64,000 bases of DNA from Ostrinia nubilalis (taxonomy: Eukaryota > Arthropoda > Insecta > Lepidoptera > Crambidae), in assembly GCF_963855985.1 (NCBI RefSeq), contig NC_087111.1, positions 2,485,001-2,549,000 of the forward strand, given 5' to 3'. Every line of letters begins with the position of its first letter. Position 1 is the stretch's first letter. The notes under the pieces were generated by a model. That model did no database searches and was not told where the DNA came from. It saw only the letters and a list, made by a program, of their open reading frames with translations. Of the stretch, positions 35,586-47,100 are shown one piece after another. The translations under genes were made by a program, and so were the position numbers.

Positions 35586-35788
35586 ATTTGAATTAATTTA
35601 TAATATTACTCCCTAAATAATGAGGAGATAATAAATTACTATCGTGAATTTCATACTTTCCAATTTATTCAAAAGTAAGGCATTGGTATCAACAGATCAG
35701 CAGCAGCAATATTTGTATATTTAATAATAATTTTAAGTAATTAATTATTGCTTACATACCTACCTACTTACTCTGATTTTCTTTCAGG

Positions 35789-35936
35789 ATACACAGCCAG
35801 AGTTGCCTCGCAATCAAATTCAAGTATTGGTGATGTTTTTGATTTGGATTCTGTTTTTGACTCCAAGAAAAGTTAAACTAAAAGCACTACTGTGCCGTAA
35901 ACAAATGTTTTGTTGTCGATATGTTTACATAATAAA
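35789..35936 (+). CDS. Candidate terminal exon with poly(A) signal
   Basis: Acceptor TCTTTCAG ends at 35788. In the phase needing one upstream nucleotide it encodes Y-T-A-R-V-A-S-Q-S-N-S-S-I-G-D, then V-F-D-L-D-S-V-F-D-S-K-K-S and TAA at about 35873. AATAAA is at 35931-35936. It may belong with the THAP exon if a middle exon is missing or unseen. Confidence 0.35.
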
Positions 35937-36476
35937 GAACCTTAAGTTTCTTTTTTGTTTTACTTGGCATTCTAAAATTTATATTCGACTTTTGTAATTG
36001 ACTTTTAAATAACATATTATACCTACATGTAGTATATTACACTATTTAATAGAAATAAATAATCATCTACACTTAGTTACTTCGGAGTAAAAATTAAATT
36101 CATAGGTAGGTAGGTACTATCTATGCCTATGGCCAGTCATGTCGTCTCGTTCTATCGCAAAGAATCACCATTTGATGAGAGCGAAAGCAAAAACGGAAAT
36201 GGATAGTTAACACTGTGGCCGTGTGTACTTATTACACTTACTTATTTTTTACTTGTTTAACATCTCTTTAAAAAATTACATAATTTTACCCCAAAAATGG
36301 GGGTGTCACACGGCGCTAGTAACACTAAAGGGGGTAGAGGGGCGCGGGAGGGGAAGTATTTTGGACACAAGTTGCCGCGTAGAAATGTTATCGAACACTC
36401 CTTCTGGTTTGTTCTGTATTCTGAGGTTTAAAGTTGCCATGTCCCGTGAGGAACTGCGACGAGCAATGGTCGATTT

Positions 36477-37045
36477 CTAACCATATCGCCTAGTTAGACG
36501 TTCGCGTACATTCGGGAAGAATTTATATATGTGACGTCCTTTGACTGACGTATCCCATCTTTTTTGCCATTCATTAAGTAATTCTTCTTCAACGACTTCT
36601 TGGGAATCAAATAATCGACTTATTTTAGAACGATCGCGGCTATTTAAGAAATCGGAGGTTATATTTTCCCTTGATGCGAAGTACATAGCCGCACGCTTTT
36701 GTACCTCTAAGTCGACCGGCAGTACACCAGCCAGGACTGGCAGAGCCTCCGTGCTCACAGTTCTGTAAGCTTTGCAAAGAAAAATCAATGCAAGGCGTTG
36801 ACTTTGAAGTAGTTTCCGTCGAGCGGCTCCTATAGTAGCTCTGTCAGCCCAAACTGGTGCACCATAGCAAATGGAGCTTAAATAAGTAAGTGGCCGAATA
36901 TACTATTACTCGGAGGATTTTAAACGTTAGACCCCACGTCGAGGTTGAAATGTGACTTATGGCATAAAAGTTCTTTTTAGCTTTTTCACCGATCTGTTTA
37001 ATGTGCTCGACAAAACTAAAGGATACCAGTGTCGCTTGGAGTCCT
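36477..37045 (-). mobile_element. R1-type LINE reverse transcriptase C-terminal fragment
   Basis: Minus strand: F-V-E-H-I-K-Q-I-G-E-K-A-K-K, C-Y-G-A-P-V-W-A-D-R-A, A-Y-R-T-V-S-T-E-A-L-P-V-L-A-G-V, W-Q-K-R-W-D. These are typical of R1-clade (R1/TRAS-like) elements. There are frame breaks upstream. Confidence 0.75.
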
Positions 37046-37504
37046 GGATTTGATCACCCAGGTGATCAAAGTGGAATTGACCATTTGATTGATTTTCACA
37101 GATATGGTGGTGTTCCGAGCTACTGGTGAGACAGAAGTACAAGCTATCTCGCTTGCTCGACGCGAAGCTGTTCAAGTATATCTACACAGTTGTATTCGTT
37201 TTATATCTTTCATGCCTGCTTTGTACGCTTATACATATTAGTAAATAAGATTTTTGAGATTATTTGACTTTTTAGTGTAGTAATATTTTGTCAATATCAG
37301 CAGAAGAGCATAATTCTTATAAGTTCGTATTGGTTTGGTACATGTTGAAAAACGTTAGGGAAAACGAATTATGCTAGCTTCACAAGTAGGCCCTAATATT
37401 GGTCTTCAAAAAAATTTCTAATCCCAACATTGGTGCAAAAAAAATACCATTTTCTACATTCACACGTACTAGGGACGTTACGACCAACGTGTTGACCCGG
37501 TCTT

Positions 37505-38573
37505 AGGGCTATATTTCACCGGGACACCATGGCGGCGCAACCAGTCGCCGGCTACCAACAAAATGTATACAGCTCTATAGAGTTACTCACCTGGTGTCCG
37601 TTTGGTTGCGCAAAGCTGTATACATTTTGTTGGTAGCGGCACAAAATATAACAGAAGGTAAACTCATGTATGTACCTCGCTTTGCATACCTCTCTCGCTC
37701 GCACGCTCGGCCGTCGCGCTAGGGTTGTCTTGTCATGTGTTGCGTTTATTACGTTATGATAGAAAAATGTTACTCTTAATACTATGCAAGAAAGACAATA
37801 ACAGATATCCACGTATACTTATTTATATTTAGTACGTTATTATAGTAATAGTTTGCAAACAAATACACGAGAAGGAAGTAGTATTTAGTTGAGTGGTTGA
37901 CACTATTATCCAACTAATATTATAAATGCGAAAGTTTGGATGTCTGGATGTTTGTTGCTCTTTCACGCAAAAACTACTGAACGGATTTTGATGTAACTTT
38001 ACAGTATTATTGTTTATAACCCTGAATAACATATAGGCTATAATTTATGACGATCTGTGACAAACTAAATTTCACGCGGGTGAAGCCGCGGGCAAAAGCT
38101 AGTTATCCAATAATTCCTAAAACCTCTCTAAAACAATTCGATATTCCTAATAATTGAGTTGGCTTTCAATTTCAATTGAAATTCAAATAAATAACTTACT
38201 TACCTCCCCGAATCAACTGGTAATTTAAAAAATGAAAATTCGGTATTTAATGATGAGTTTAAGCAACCAAATAAAACCGAACAATTATAATACGACTTTT
38301 TCTGTTCACTAATTTTCGTCAATTTCGCAAAACAAAATAATATCACAGGCGGTTGACCGGCGCGTGACTCTAGAGAACCACAGCGAACGTATGGCGAACG
38401 TCTGTCGCGCCACGTCGCGCTCGCATTCGTCCAAGACAGTCTTGCTAGAGCGGTGTCTATGTGTGCGTGGCTCGAGCGCGTTTAGTATGGAGTTTGTCTT
38501 CTGTTATATTTTGTGGTAGCGGCGACTGGTTGCGCAGCCATGGTGTCCCGGTGAAATTAAAGCCCTTAACCTA
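37505..38573. mobile_element. About 1.07-kb DNA element with CACCGGGACACCATGGC ends
   Basis: Left TTTCACCGGGACACCATGGC and right GCCATGGTGTCCCGGTGAAA are inverted over about 60 bp. It contains a second internal palindrome (AACAAAATGTATACAGCT) and a nested LINE/SINE end (37915-38104). Confidence 0.75.
37915..38104 (-). mobile_element. Nested LINE/SINE 3'-end fragment
   Basis: AATATTATAAATGCGAAAGT to CACGCGGGTGAAGCCGCGGG and AGCTAGTT within 37505-38573. Confidence 0.65.
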
Positions 38574-38574
38574 C

Positions 38575-38966
38575 TCTTTTGGTTCCTCTAAAATTTAATC
38601 TTCGAAAACAAAGTAAAAAGGTGACATAAATATAAATACCAAGTAAATGCTTAACGTTTATTCAAATGAAGCAAAATATTTACTTTTTCAACATAACATG
38701 ATCTACAAATATATGAGTGGTAAACACAATATTACAAGACCTTACGAATGGCCTCTACATGATATAGCCCTACAACTCTCATACAACTAAAGGTTGGACG
38801 GCACGACACAAAGCGTCAAATTGTTCTTTCAGTCATTTTGTATGGAGTATGTCGCATTATGGTGACACTACAATAAGCGTCGCAGCACAGTTGCTTACAA
38901 GAGAAAATTTTGACGAGCAGTGCAGCGCCGCACAAATGTGGTCCGATCTTTAGATTATGTTTTTTT
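38575..38966. other. No gene seen
   Basis: AT-rich; 38800-38960 may be a decayed MITE. Confidence 0.35.
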
Positions 38967-39157
38967 TAGAGTATGCGCACACCGTTGATTTTTAGTTGGC
39001 CGATAGTTGTGCCCGATTTTAATTTGTATGAAGAATCGGCCAAATCGAATCGGCGTAGTGTGCGCACTCCCATACATGTCCATACTGATCAACTGCCGCC
39101 GCAACTGCCGACTAAACTATCGGCCGACGAAAAATCAACGGTGTGCGCCTACTCTTA
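38967..39157. mobile_element. MITE with TAGAGTATGCGCACACCG ends
   Basis: TAGAGTATGCGCACACCGTT and AACGGTGTGCGCCTACTCTTA are inverted; GGCCGATAGTT/AACTATCGGCC extends the arms. Confidence 0.85.
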
Positions 39158-40197
39158 CTCAGAAATTAAAGGCTTTTATTAAAATCTTATAATTGAATTT
39201 AATCGTACCCAGTTGTAGAGTTATTTCGTGTAAAAAATAAATCTTTAAAGTTCTGCACGCAAACTGTACACTCATCTTTCAAAGAACTTAAAATACCTTA
39301 ATCAAACTATAATACAGTCTATTTATAATTATACAAAACAATTTTGGCATTTTATTATCGCAAAATATACTTTCTTCGCTTTCTACCAAACAATTTGAGA
39401 TTTTTTTCATGGCAACACTGGACAGTGCGTTTTGTTCACTGGTAAGAACGTTTTAATCTATCTACAAATAAACATGCCCATTATTTTTCGGTGTTAAAAC
39501 TTGTTTTTGTACACATCATATGCTGGTTTTGTCATATAAAAATATATTTCAATCAATTTTGAAGTCTACTATGACCCAAAATAAATGTTATTTTAATTTT
39601 AAATAAACCAGACACCTCTATGTAAGGCATGGTATACACTTAAAATTAAACTTCCATCTCAAATCATTTGGCCAATCTTTATATTGCATACCTATCCGGC
39701 AGTGTGCACTGGAAATGTCATGACATGTCAAACGAATGTCAAATTATTGATGCTACAACTATTGAACACAACGTCTTGAATATTGCGTCAATATTTAACT
39801 AAAATATAGATTTTTAACGAGATTTAACGTTTAGTAGTTTTTTAACCGACTTAAGAAGGAGTTTATATGGTCAACTTAAAATACATAGTATTGTTAAATT
39901 AAATATTGACGCAAGTACTCGTACATTAATTTGTAATATAACTATGGTAAGACCCGTCATATAGCGGCTGATTTAAAAACTAAAAAATAGAAAGAAACTA
40001 TATTGAGATTCCGAATATAGTAAACAATATAGGTTAATATTTAAGTTTAAAAAAGTGCTATTTTTTAACACTATAGAAAAGGAAGTCAAATAAAAATATA
40101 CTAAAACTATGACATAATTCGGCGCTTATGTATAGGGCCTTATGTAATATGGAAGTACTTTTTTGTATCAAACGGGCAGCTATCTTAAAATTAAAAT
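39158..40197. other. No gene seen; NSD 3' flank
   Basis: AT-rich unassigned sequence downstream of the NSD 3' end. Confidence 0.4.
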
Positions 40198-40200
40198 AGA

Positions 40201-40311
40201 AAGGTGTGTTCACAAAGTAGCATGCGACCATCGATAATTTTTAGAGACCGATCAAGCCCAGGGCTCTTTTCAGTCTAAATGTCGCATACCACAAGAGTGT
40301 GAATACACCTT
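40201..40311. mobile_element. Short MITE near NSD 3' UTR
   Basis: AAGGTGTGTTCACAA and GTGTGAATACACCTT are inverted. Confidence 0.65.
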
Positions 40312-40441
40312 AAGAATATGTACAATGTCTCAATTGATCGGGGCGACTCTGTTTTATATTTATTTACCACTGGATTCGTTTACCAGTTTTTTGTGAACAC
40401 AAAATAAGCTGTTGAACTAAGGCACAGTATAAATTAATCTA

Positions 40442-40447
40442 TTTATT
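40442..40447 (-). terminator. Candidate poly(A) signal of the NSD gene
   Basis: AATAAA on the minus strand about 385 nt after the NSD stop codon is the first canonical signal downstream. A second AATAAA lies at 40359-40364. No transcript data are available, so which is used is inferred. Confidence 0.4.
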
Positions 40448-40829
40448 ATTCAACAAAGGTTTTATAGCGTTGCAAGACACGGCCACAGACACGTGTCAAG
40501 ATGTTTGTGAAGATGTACCTACAAAGAATTGGGCAAATATTTATGAAAAGTTGTCGAGTTTTGTTGCTATAAATTGTACTTATCAACGAAACTGCCACCT
40601 TTGAGCACTAACTTTGCAAAAACTGTTCCAAAAATATTCGAAACGTGTATGGAAGTCATATTTGCAAAGAAAACTAACTTTCAAAAAGATAAACTTCTTG
40701 ACACATATCTGTGACCAGCACTGCATACTGTCACGGTATCTAAATTTTTATGTGACACATATTTTATCCACAGATTTTGACAACAATTTAAAAATCACAT
40801 CACAAAGTGTCTATTTTTAACCAACCTTA

Positions 40830-41165
40830 CTATAAATCAGTCGCTACTTCAGTTTGTTCATCAAGTTTCGCCTTTTTCGTGCTCGGCGAACTACATCCAG
40901 ACTCTTCCGTCGAAAAACTGACTCGTTTTCTTTTTAACGGTTTAGTATTGTCTATGCTACTTAATCTACTACTCGTTTCAGAGTCGCTAGAGATGCCGTT
41001 GGTAGCATTTTTTATTATTAACAGGTCTTTTTCTATCTCGGTTAGTTCTCTAGGCTTGCATGGTCGACCGACGGGTCGTTTTGGCTTGTTTTTCGTAGAT
41101 GGCGATTCTTCGACAGGTTTCGCGCGTTTCTTGTATGTGCGTTTTTTCTTTGGTTGAGATTCGTC
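40830..41165 (-). CDS. NSD: NSD terminal coding exon, basic C-terminal tail
   Basis: This is the last coding exon, 336 nt with stop TAG at 40832-40830; acceptor TTATTCACAG precedes 41165. It encodes 111 residues, starting [14 protein letters not shown], with AT-hook-like K-R-P-V-G-R-P and K-R-K-R-V-S-F and an acidic end. Several clusters could be nuclear localisation signals. There is no PHD5 or C5HCH zinc module, unlike vertebrate NSD1/2/3. The phase 0 join to the previous exon is exact. Confidence 0.9.
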   Translation of the reverse strand, partial: DESQPKKKRTYKKRAKPVEESPSTKNKPKRPVGRPCKPRELTEIEKDLLIIKNATNGISSDSETSSRLSSIDNTKPLKRKRVSFSTEESGCSSPSTKKAKLDEQTEVATDL

Positions 41166-44100
41166 CTGTGAATAAGTTATGAGTTTACAATAGGTTTAAA
41201 AGAAATGAGACATTACTTATGAAAATAAGAAGTCGATGCCGCGGGTAGGATCAAATTATAATTTTTATTTTATAACGGTTGGACTTCGTTTTTGACAGGA
41301 CTTTTTTATAGCCAGGATCACAGTTTAACCGCTATGAAAAGTGAAGGTTGTCTTCAGGCCTGCACAGAAAATGGACTTAAGACGATTATCACACTGCACC
41401 GCGCTCCGCCGCGGTCCGCGTGGCTACAATAAAGAATCCCGCGCGCAGACGCGTTGTCAGTGTGTTTTCTATACAAACTGAGGTACTTGCATACAATGAT
41501 TAAATCTGTCGTCCCGCGTACCGCGGTGGAGCGCGGCGCAGTGTGATAATCGCCTTAGTCCGCAATCGAATATCACACACAGAGGACTTTGCGGAAGTCC
41601 GTAGTCCGTAGTCAAATGCCTTTAGGGGGTCAGCTGACTCGGGGAAAAATACTTCTCCGTACTAATATACCTGTTACCTAGTACCTAGCTGTTACAATTT
41701 GTATGAAGAATTTTTTTTATGATTAATGGGATTAATAGTATGACAAGAAAGATAATATAATTTTGACTAAAATAGTAAGACACGGGTCTTAACGCGACGT
41801 TTATTAATGAGTTACATTCTGTACTCACGGCTTGACGTTTCGGCTGCGATGCTGCAGCCGTGGTCACAAGCAGACTGGCGGTTCGCGGCGTCGTCCGTTC
41901 GGGCGGGCTTGAAGATTTTCAACTACCCTCATATTGTCATTTGTTACACTACCACTAGTGATGTTACCACGGCACACAACACTCACAGTATCCGTATTCG
42001 TACTTGACAGCAAAATTCGCGGATTGCATTTATTAATCACCGGATTCCACACTGGTGACAATTTAAATCCGTCCTCCCGATTGAAATTTTTATGTTTCTT
42101 AATTTCAATCGCTTCTCGAACTATCCTAGTGTGATAATGCCGATCAGTGGAGAGGATTTGAGAAACGTCAAGCCATGAGTACAGAATGTATCTCATTAAT
42201 AAACGTCGCGTTAAGACCCGTGTCTTACTATTTTAGTTGAAATGGAACGCGAAAGTTTAAAATCTTATAATTTTGACTAGGCTATTGAACGCTTAATTTT
42301 GACTAGGCTATTGAATGCTTAATTTTGAATGGGCTATTGAATGCTTAATTTTGACTAGGCTATTGAATGCTTAATTTTGACTAGGCTATTGAATGCTTAA
42401 TTTTGACTAGGCTATTGAATGCTTAATTTTGACTAGGCTATTGAATGCTTAATTTTGACTAGGCTATTGAATGCTTAATTTTGACTAGGCTATTGAATGC
42501 TTAATTTTGACTAGGCTATTGAATGCTTAATTTTGACTAGGCTATTGAATGCTTAATTTTGACTAGGCTATTGAATGCTGACCTGCTTCGGTTTGGCGCC
42601 GATGTACCCCGAGCAGCGGCGGGCACCGCACAAACACCGTTTCTTCTCGATGCCGGCGCACTCTAAGTTGTAGTTGAAGGTTAACTCGCTATTCTGGAAT
42701 ATTCGTAATTAAAACGATACATTAATAAAGAATAGTTGCTGCGTATCCCTTGTGCTGTTTTAGTTTTAAATATAAATTAACATTATTTTCCTTTTCCACC
42801 AGCCTCGCCGGTAGGGATGCGCAGTAGCTGTTAGGGCTTCCCGCTGAAAATCAGTGTCGGGACATCCTATAAGGTGTCCCAACTAAAACTGAGCGGGCGC
42901 CCTATTAACATGCATTCGTCTCTTTCTTTTTAAATCTGTTGTATTGTTTTTTTTTTTGTAATGTGTGTTAATAAAGTTATTTATTATTATTATTATTATT
43001 TGTTCGTATATTTTATCTCAGCTTTAGTGCTGGTAAGATTAAAACCAGATACGGGCCAAGCCAAGTATCTGATCTATAAGTTTATAAAATGACTGGTACA
43101 TTTGTAGGTTCATCCTGTATAAACCACCTAACGATGCGGCAGGTGTTCAGTATTGCCGCTTTCTGCATCGTGATATAGTTATTTTCGTGGAGATCTATAA
43201 GTTTCAAGCTATTATTATTATTAAATAATCAGGGTTAATAACTTTGGAATTTGTTTCACAATGCGGACTATAGCGACAAAAGCTGAACGGTGAAGGTCAA
43301 CTGGCCAACTCAATATGGAAAAACGCGGGTATAAACTCAACCACAGATCACAGAAACTAAAGGGAGATGTGACAAGGGGGCGGGGCCGGTGTCGCAGAAA
43401 TATGCCCAAAAACAGAACACATTACTCGGGACAGCAATGATGACAGCAGCGACGTCATAATGTAAACAGTTTACATTGCTTGCATAGTACCTACTAAAGA
43501 TTATTCGAACGTTGAGTACTGATACCGCAATGGATGATGAGCACATATTTTGATTACTTTGTGTGTGTGAATTTCTAATGCGACACTGAGTTTCGAACTC
43601 AGCGCATTAGTTGGCATCTCTCTATATCTCTATGAACTCAACGCCGCTGGACTATTTAATTGCGGTGATTCTTTATAAAAGACTGCCGTCATCAATTCGC
43701 GAATTTAATGAGTGTTTCCTCTCCAGTTGGCGTCTCTAGCGAGTAATGCATTGTCACTTGCTTGTGACTAAGACAGTGCAATCACCAGGTTGGCGCCATT
43801 GAAAGGTCTAATCACTTATGGTACCCACTGTTAAGTGTAAAACGATATTAACAGCTGTCGCTGGCGAGTACGGTCCAAAAGGCGTAACTGGTGAGCGCAA
43901 CTAAGAAATCCTTCATTACTAATAGGCCCGTTAACCCGGCGAGCTAAGCTAAATATTATGCTTGTGTTACGAGTAGGTTGACCACAATAATAGTTTCGAC
44001 GGGGTTCGACTTCGAACTAATAAGTCTCGGCAAGTCCCACACAGACACCATTGAACTACACTCAACATCAAATAAACCGCACCTTCCGCGACGCGAACTT

Positions 44101-47100
44101 TAAAGATTTTCTTCTGACACAATCATGGTACCACAACAATATTGGTGTTATTTGAAAGCCCAATAAATATCCTTAAAGAAAAATACAATTCATTTCTAAA
44201 TAAATGATTAACATATACCATAAATGTGACTTGAAAATAGATCTCACTTTGGGCTCACCTCTGGGATCAATTAGACCAATTTTTATGGTTATAAAACCAA
44301 ATAAAGATCTCACGTGTCCTCTTTAACAGATGGATAGCGATTAATTCCAACTTAACAGTTTTATAGTCATAAAAAATGGTTATAGCGTAACTACCTATTT
44401 TTTGAAGAAGTGACTCTGGATCCTTGTAAAGACACATTTTTGGGGTAAAAACCTTTCCTTTAATGAAATGAAGTTTAGAACTAGGCTTTCAAATGGTACC
44501 AATGTTGGTGGGAAGTGGGGATGCATACGTTTGATAAGTGCTTGTCGCGGGAGGTGCGATTTATTTGATGCCGAGTGTATAATTGGCTCCACGTCAAATT
44601 TTATTTCCTTTAATAATGCAGCTCACCGCTGGGATGTCGTTGATGGCGAACAAGCCCACTCTGACGTCACCTAGCACGGTCCACTTTTGGGTCTCGCAGT
44701 TGGGCTCGCAGCAGTGGTTCATGAACCTGGGAAATTAATTAAATTAGTAAGTATTTTTATTGAACTCAATATTTTCATCTCTGCCTGTCGCATATAAGAA
44801 AAGAGTTTAATAAAAAATAACATATTTTCAGACTTTTTGGAAATTGCTTACTTATGGACTAAAGTCCGGTCGCCGAGCAACAATTTCGTTCAATGACCCC
44901 AAGCTACGCTCGCACACTCACTGCGGGCGCCCGTCGCACAGTCGCGACGGCAATATAATTAAGCGCGAGCGATAAGGATGGGTAGCTTGGGGTCATTGGA
45001 CGAAATTCTATCTGCTCGGCAACCGGACTTTACATGATGTAATACTAGCTTTTATCCGCGGTTTTGCTCGCGTTACACTTTGGACCCCTTTTCATCTCTT
45101 TGACGGGTGTTCTCTCATTTTGACAATGCGATGCATACAGTTAAGTAGAAGCAAAAAATTAATGACATTACTAATTTTGATTTTACTCTTTGTTCAATGG
45201 AGTCTAGTGAAAACTGACATAATCTATCTATCTATCTATATAAATAAAAATGAATTGATGTTCGTTAGTCTGATTAAAACTCGAGAACGGCTGGGCCGAT
45301 TGAGCTGATTTTGGTTTTAAAATGTTTGTCGTAGTCCAGGGTAGGTCTAAACGGTGAGCAAATACGCGCGCGATATTGTTTTTCTGTGACAGACAAAATT
45401 CCACGCGGGCGAAGCCGCGGGCGGAAAGCTAGTTTCTAATAATTTTGACTATCAGGCTGATAATTATTAGAACATGGTGTGTATGAAATAAAAAGTTAAA
45501 ATCTAGACACGCGGCAGCGTGGAAAGACTGGCAAGTCAAGATCAAGCAAATAATTAAATGGCCCTTTAAATAGCTCACCTAGCGAGGTTTCCCTTTGGTC
45601 CCGCGTCGATCATCCTCTCCTTATCCAATGTCAAGAAGTAAAAGTTCTCGTCTCGGATCTCGTGCATTCTGTTCATCCGTCGCCTGAACTCCTCTTCGTC
45701 TATTAGCTCACCCACGTATTCTATCACGAATTGACCTGGGAAGAATAAATAAGAACTTGCTAATAATATGTTTGGTAAAGTGGATGAGTATCATTATTTC
45801 AAGACTTTCAAAGAAAAACAAGGTAGATCGACTAAAGCCCGGTCCGTGAGCACGTAGAATTTTGTCCAATGACCCCAAGCTACCCATCATTATCGCTCGC
45901 GCGTAATTATATTGCTGTCGCGACTGTGCGACGGGCGCCCGCAGTGAGTGTGCGAGCGCGATAGCAACATAATTACGCGCGAGCGATGAGGATGGGTAGA
46001 TTGGGGTCATTGGTCAAAATTCTACGTGCTCACGGACCAGACTATACCTCATAATGGTAGCAGGAAGGAAAAGACTGCAGCATTACCTAAAATTCTGAAG
46101 TGGACTAAAGTATGTGTCCCCTTGAACACTTGACATAGGCAGAATCACTGCCGCAATAAATCCGCGGGATAGTAAAAAAAAAGGCGCTAGATGCAGACCG
46201 CTACCAACCGGGTGATGTGGAAATCATCAGCCTATGTTCAGCAGTGGACGTCCTGTGGCTGAAATGATGATGATGATGATGAAAGCTTCCCACAATAATT
46301 TCCAGATTGCCCGGTAGGCAGCACGGTCTGCATCCGGCTCCACGTTACCGTAACAATGTTTTTTTTTCAGATGTTAAGTTTCCAGTTACTTCCCGCAACC
46401 TTCACCAGATCAGGGATGTAATGGATATCCGTAACCGTAACAGAAACTATCGGATATCCGAAATGATTTCATATCCGTGACCGTAACCGAAACCGGTATA
46501 TTATCTAATATCCGTAACCGTATCCATAACCGAAACTTTATATCCATAACATCCTTGCACCAGATCATCGGTCCACCTAGAGGGGGGTCTGCCCACACTA
46601 AGTCTTCCGGCCCGTGTTCGCCATTCGAGAACTTCTTAGCTCCAACGGCCATCAGCTCCACGAGCCGTGTGCCCCGCCCACTGCCATTTGATTTTAGCAA
46701 TTCTGCGGGCTATGTCGGTCACTTTGGTTTTCCTGCGGATCTCCTCATTTCTGAGGTAACGCAGGGAAACTCTGAGATAGGTACTCGGTAAGTAAGTATC
46801 ATCATCATCATCATCATTTCAGCCATAGGACGTCCACTGCTGAACATAGGCCTCCCCCAATGCTTTCCATGCTGCCCGGTTGGTAGCGGCCTACATCCAG
46901 CACTTTCCTGCTACATTTATAATGTCGGTCCACCTTGTGGTTGGACGTCCCACGCTGCGTTGTCACGGTGTTTCTTTACGAGATCAAATCAGAAATGAGG
47001 AGATCCGTAAACGAACTAAAGTCGCTAACATAGCCCGACGAATTAGCAAGCTGAAGTGGCAGTGGGCAGGGCACATAGTACGCAGAACTGACGGCCGATG

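Noticed and set aside
42273..42580. Regular tandem repeats that could suggest a CRISPR array
   Set aside because: Head-to-tail 26-bp units have no spacers, and this is an animal genome.
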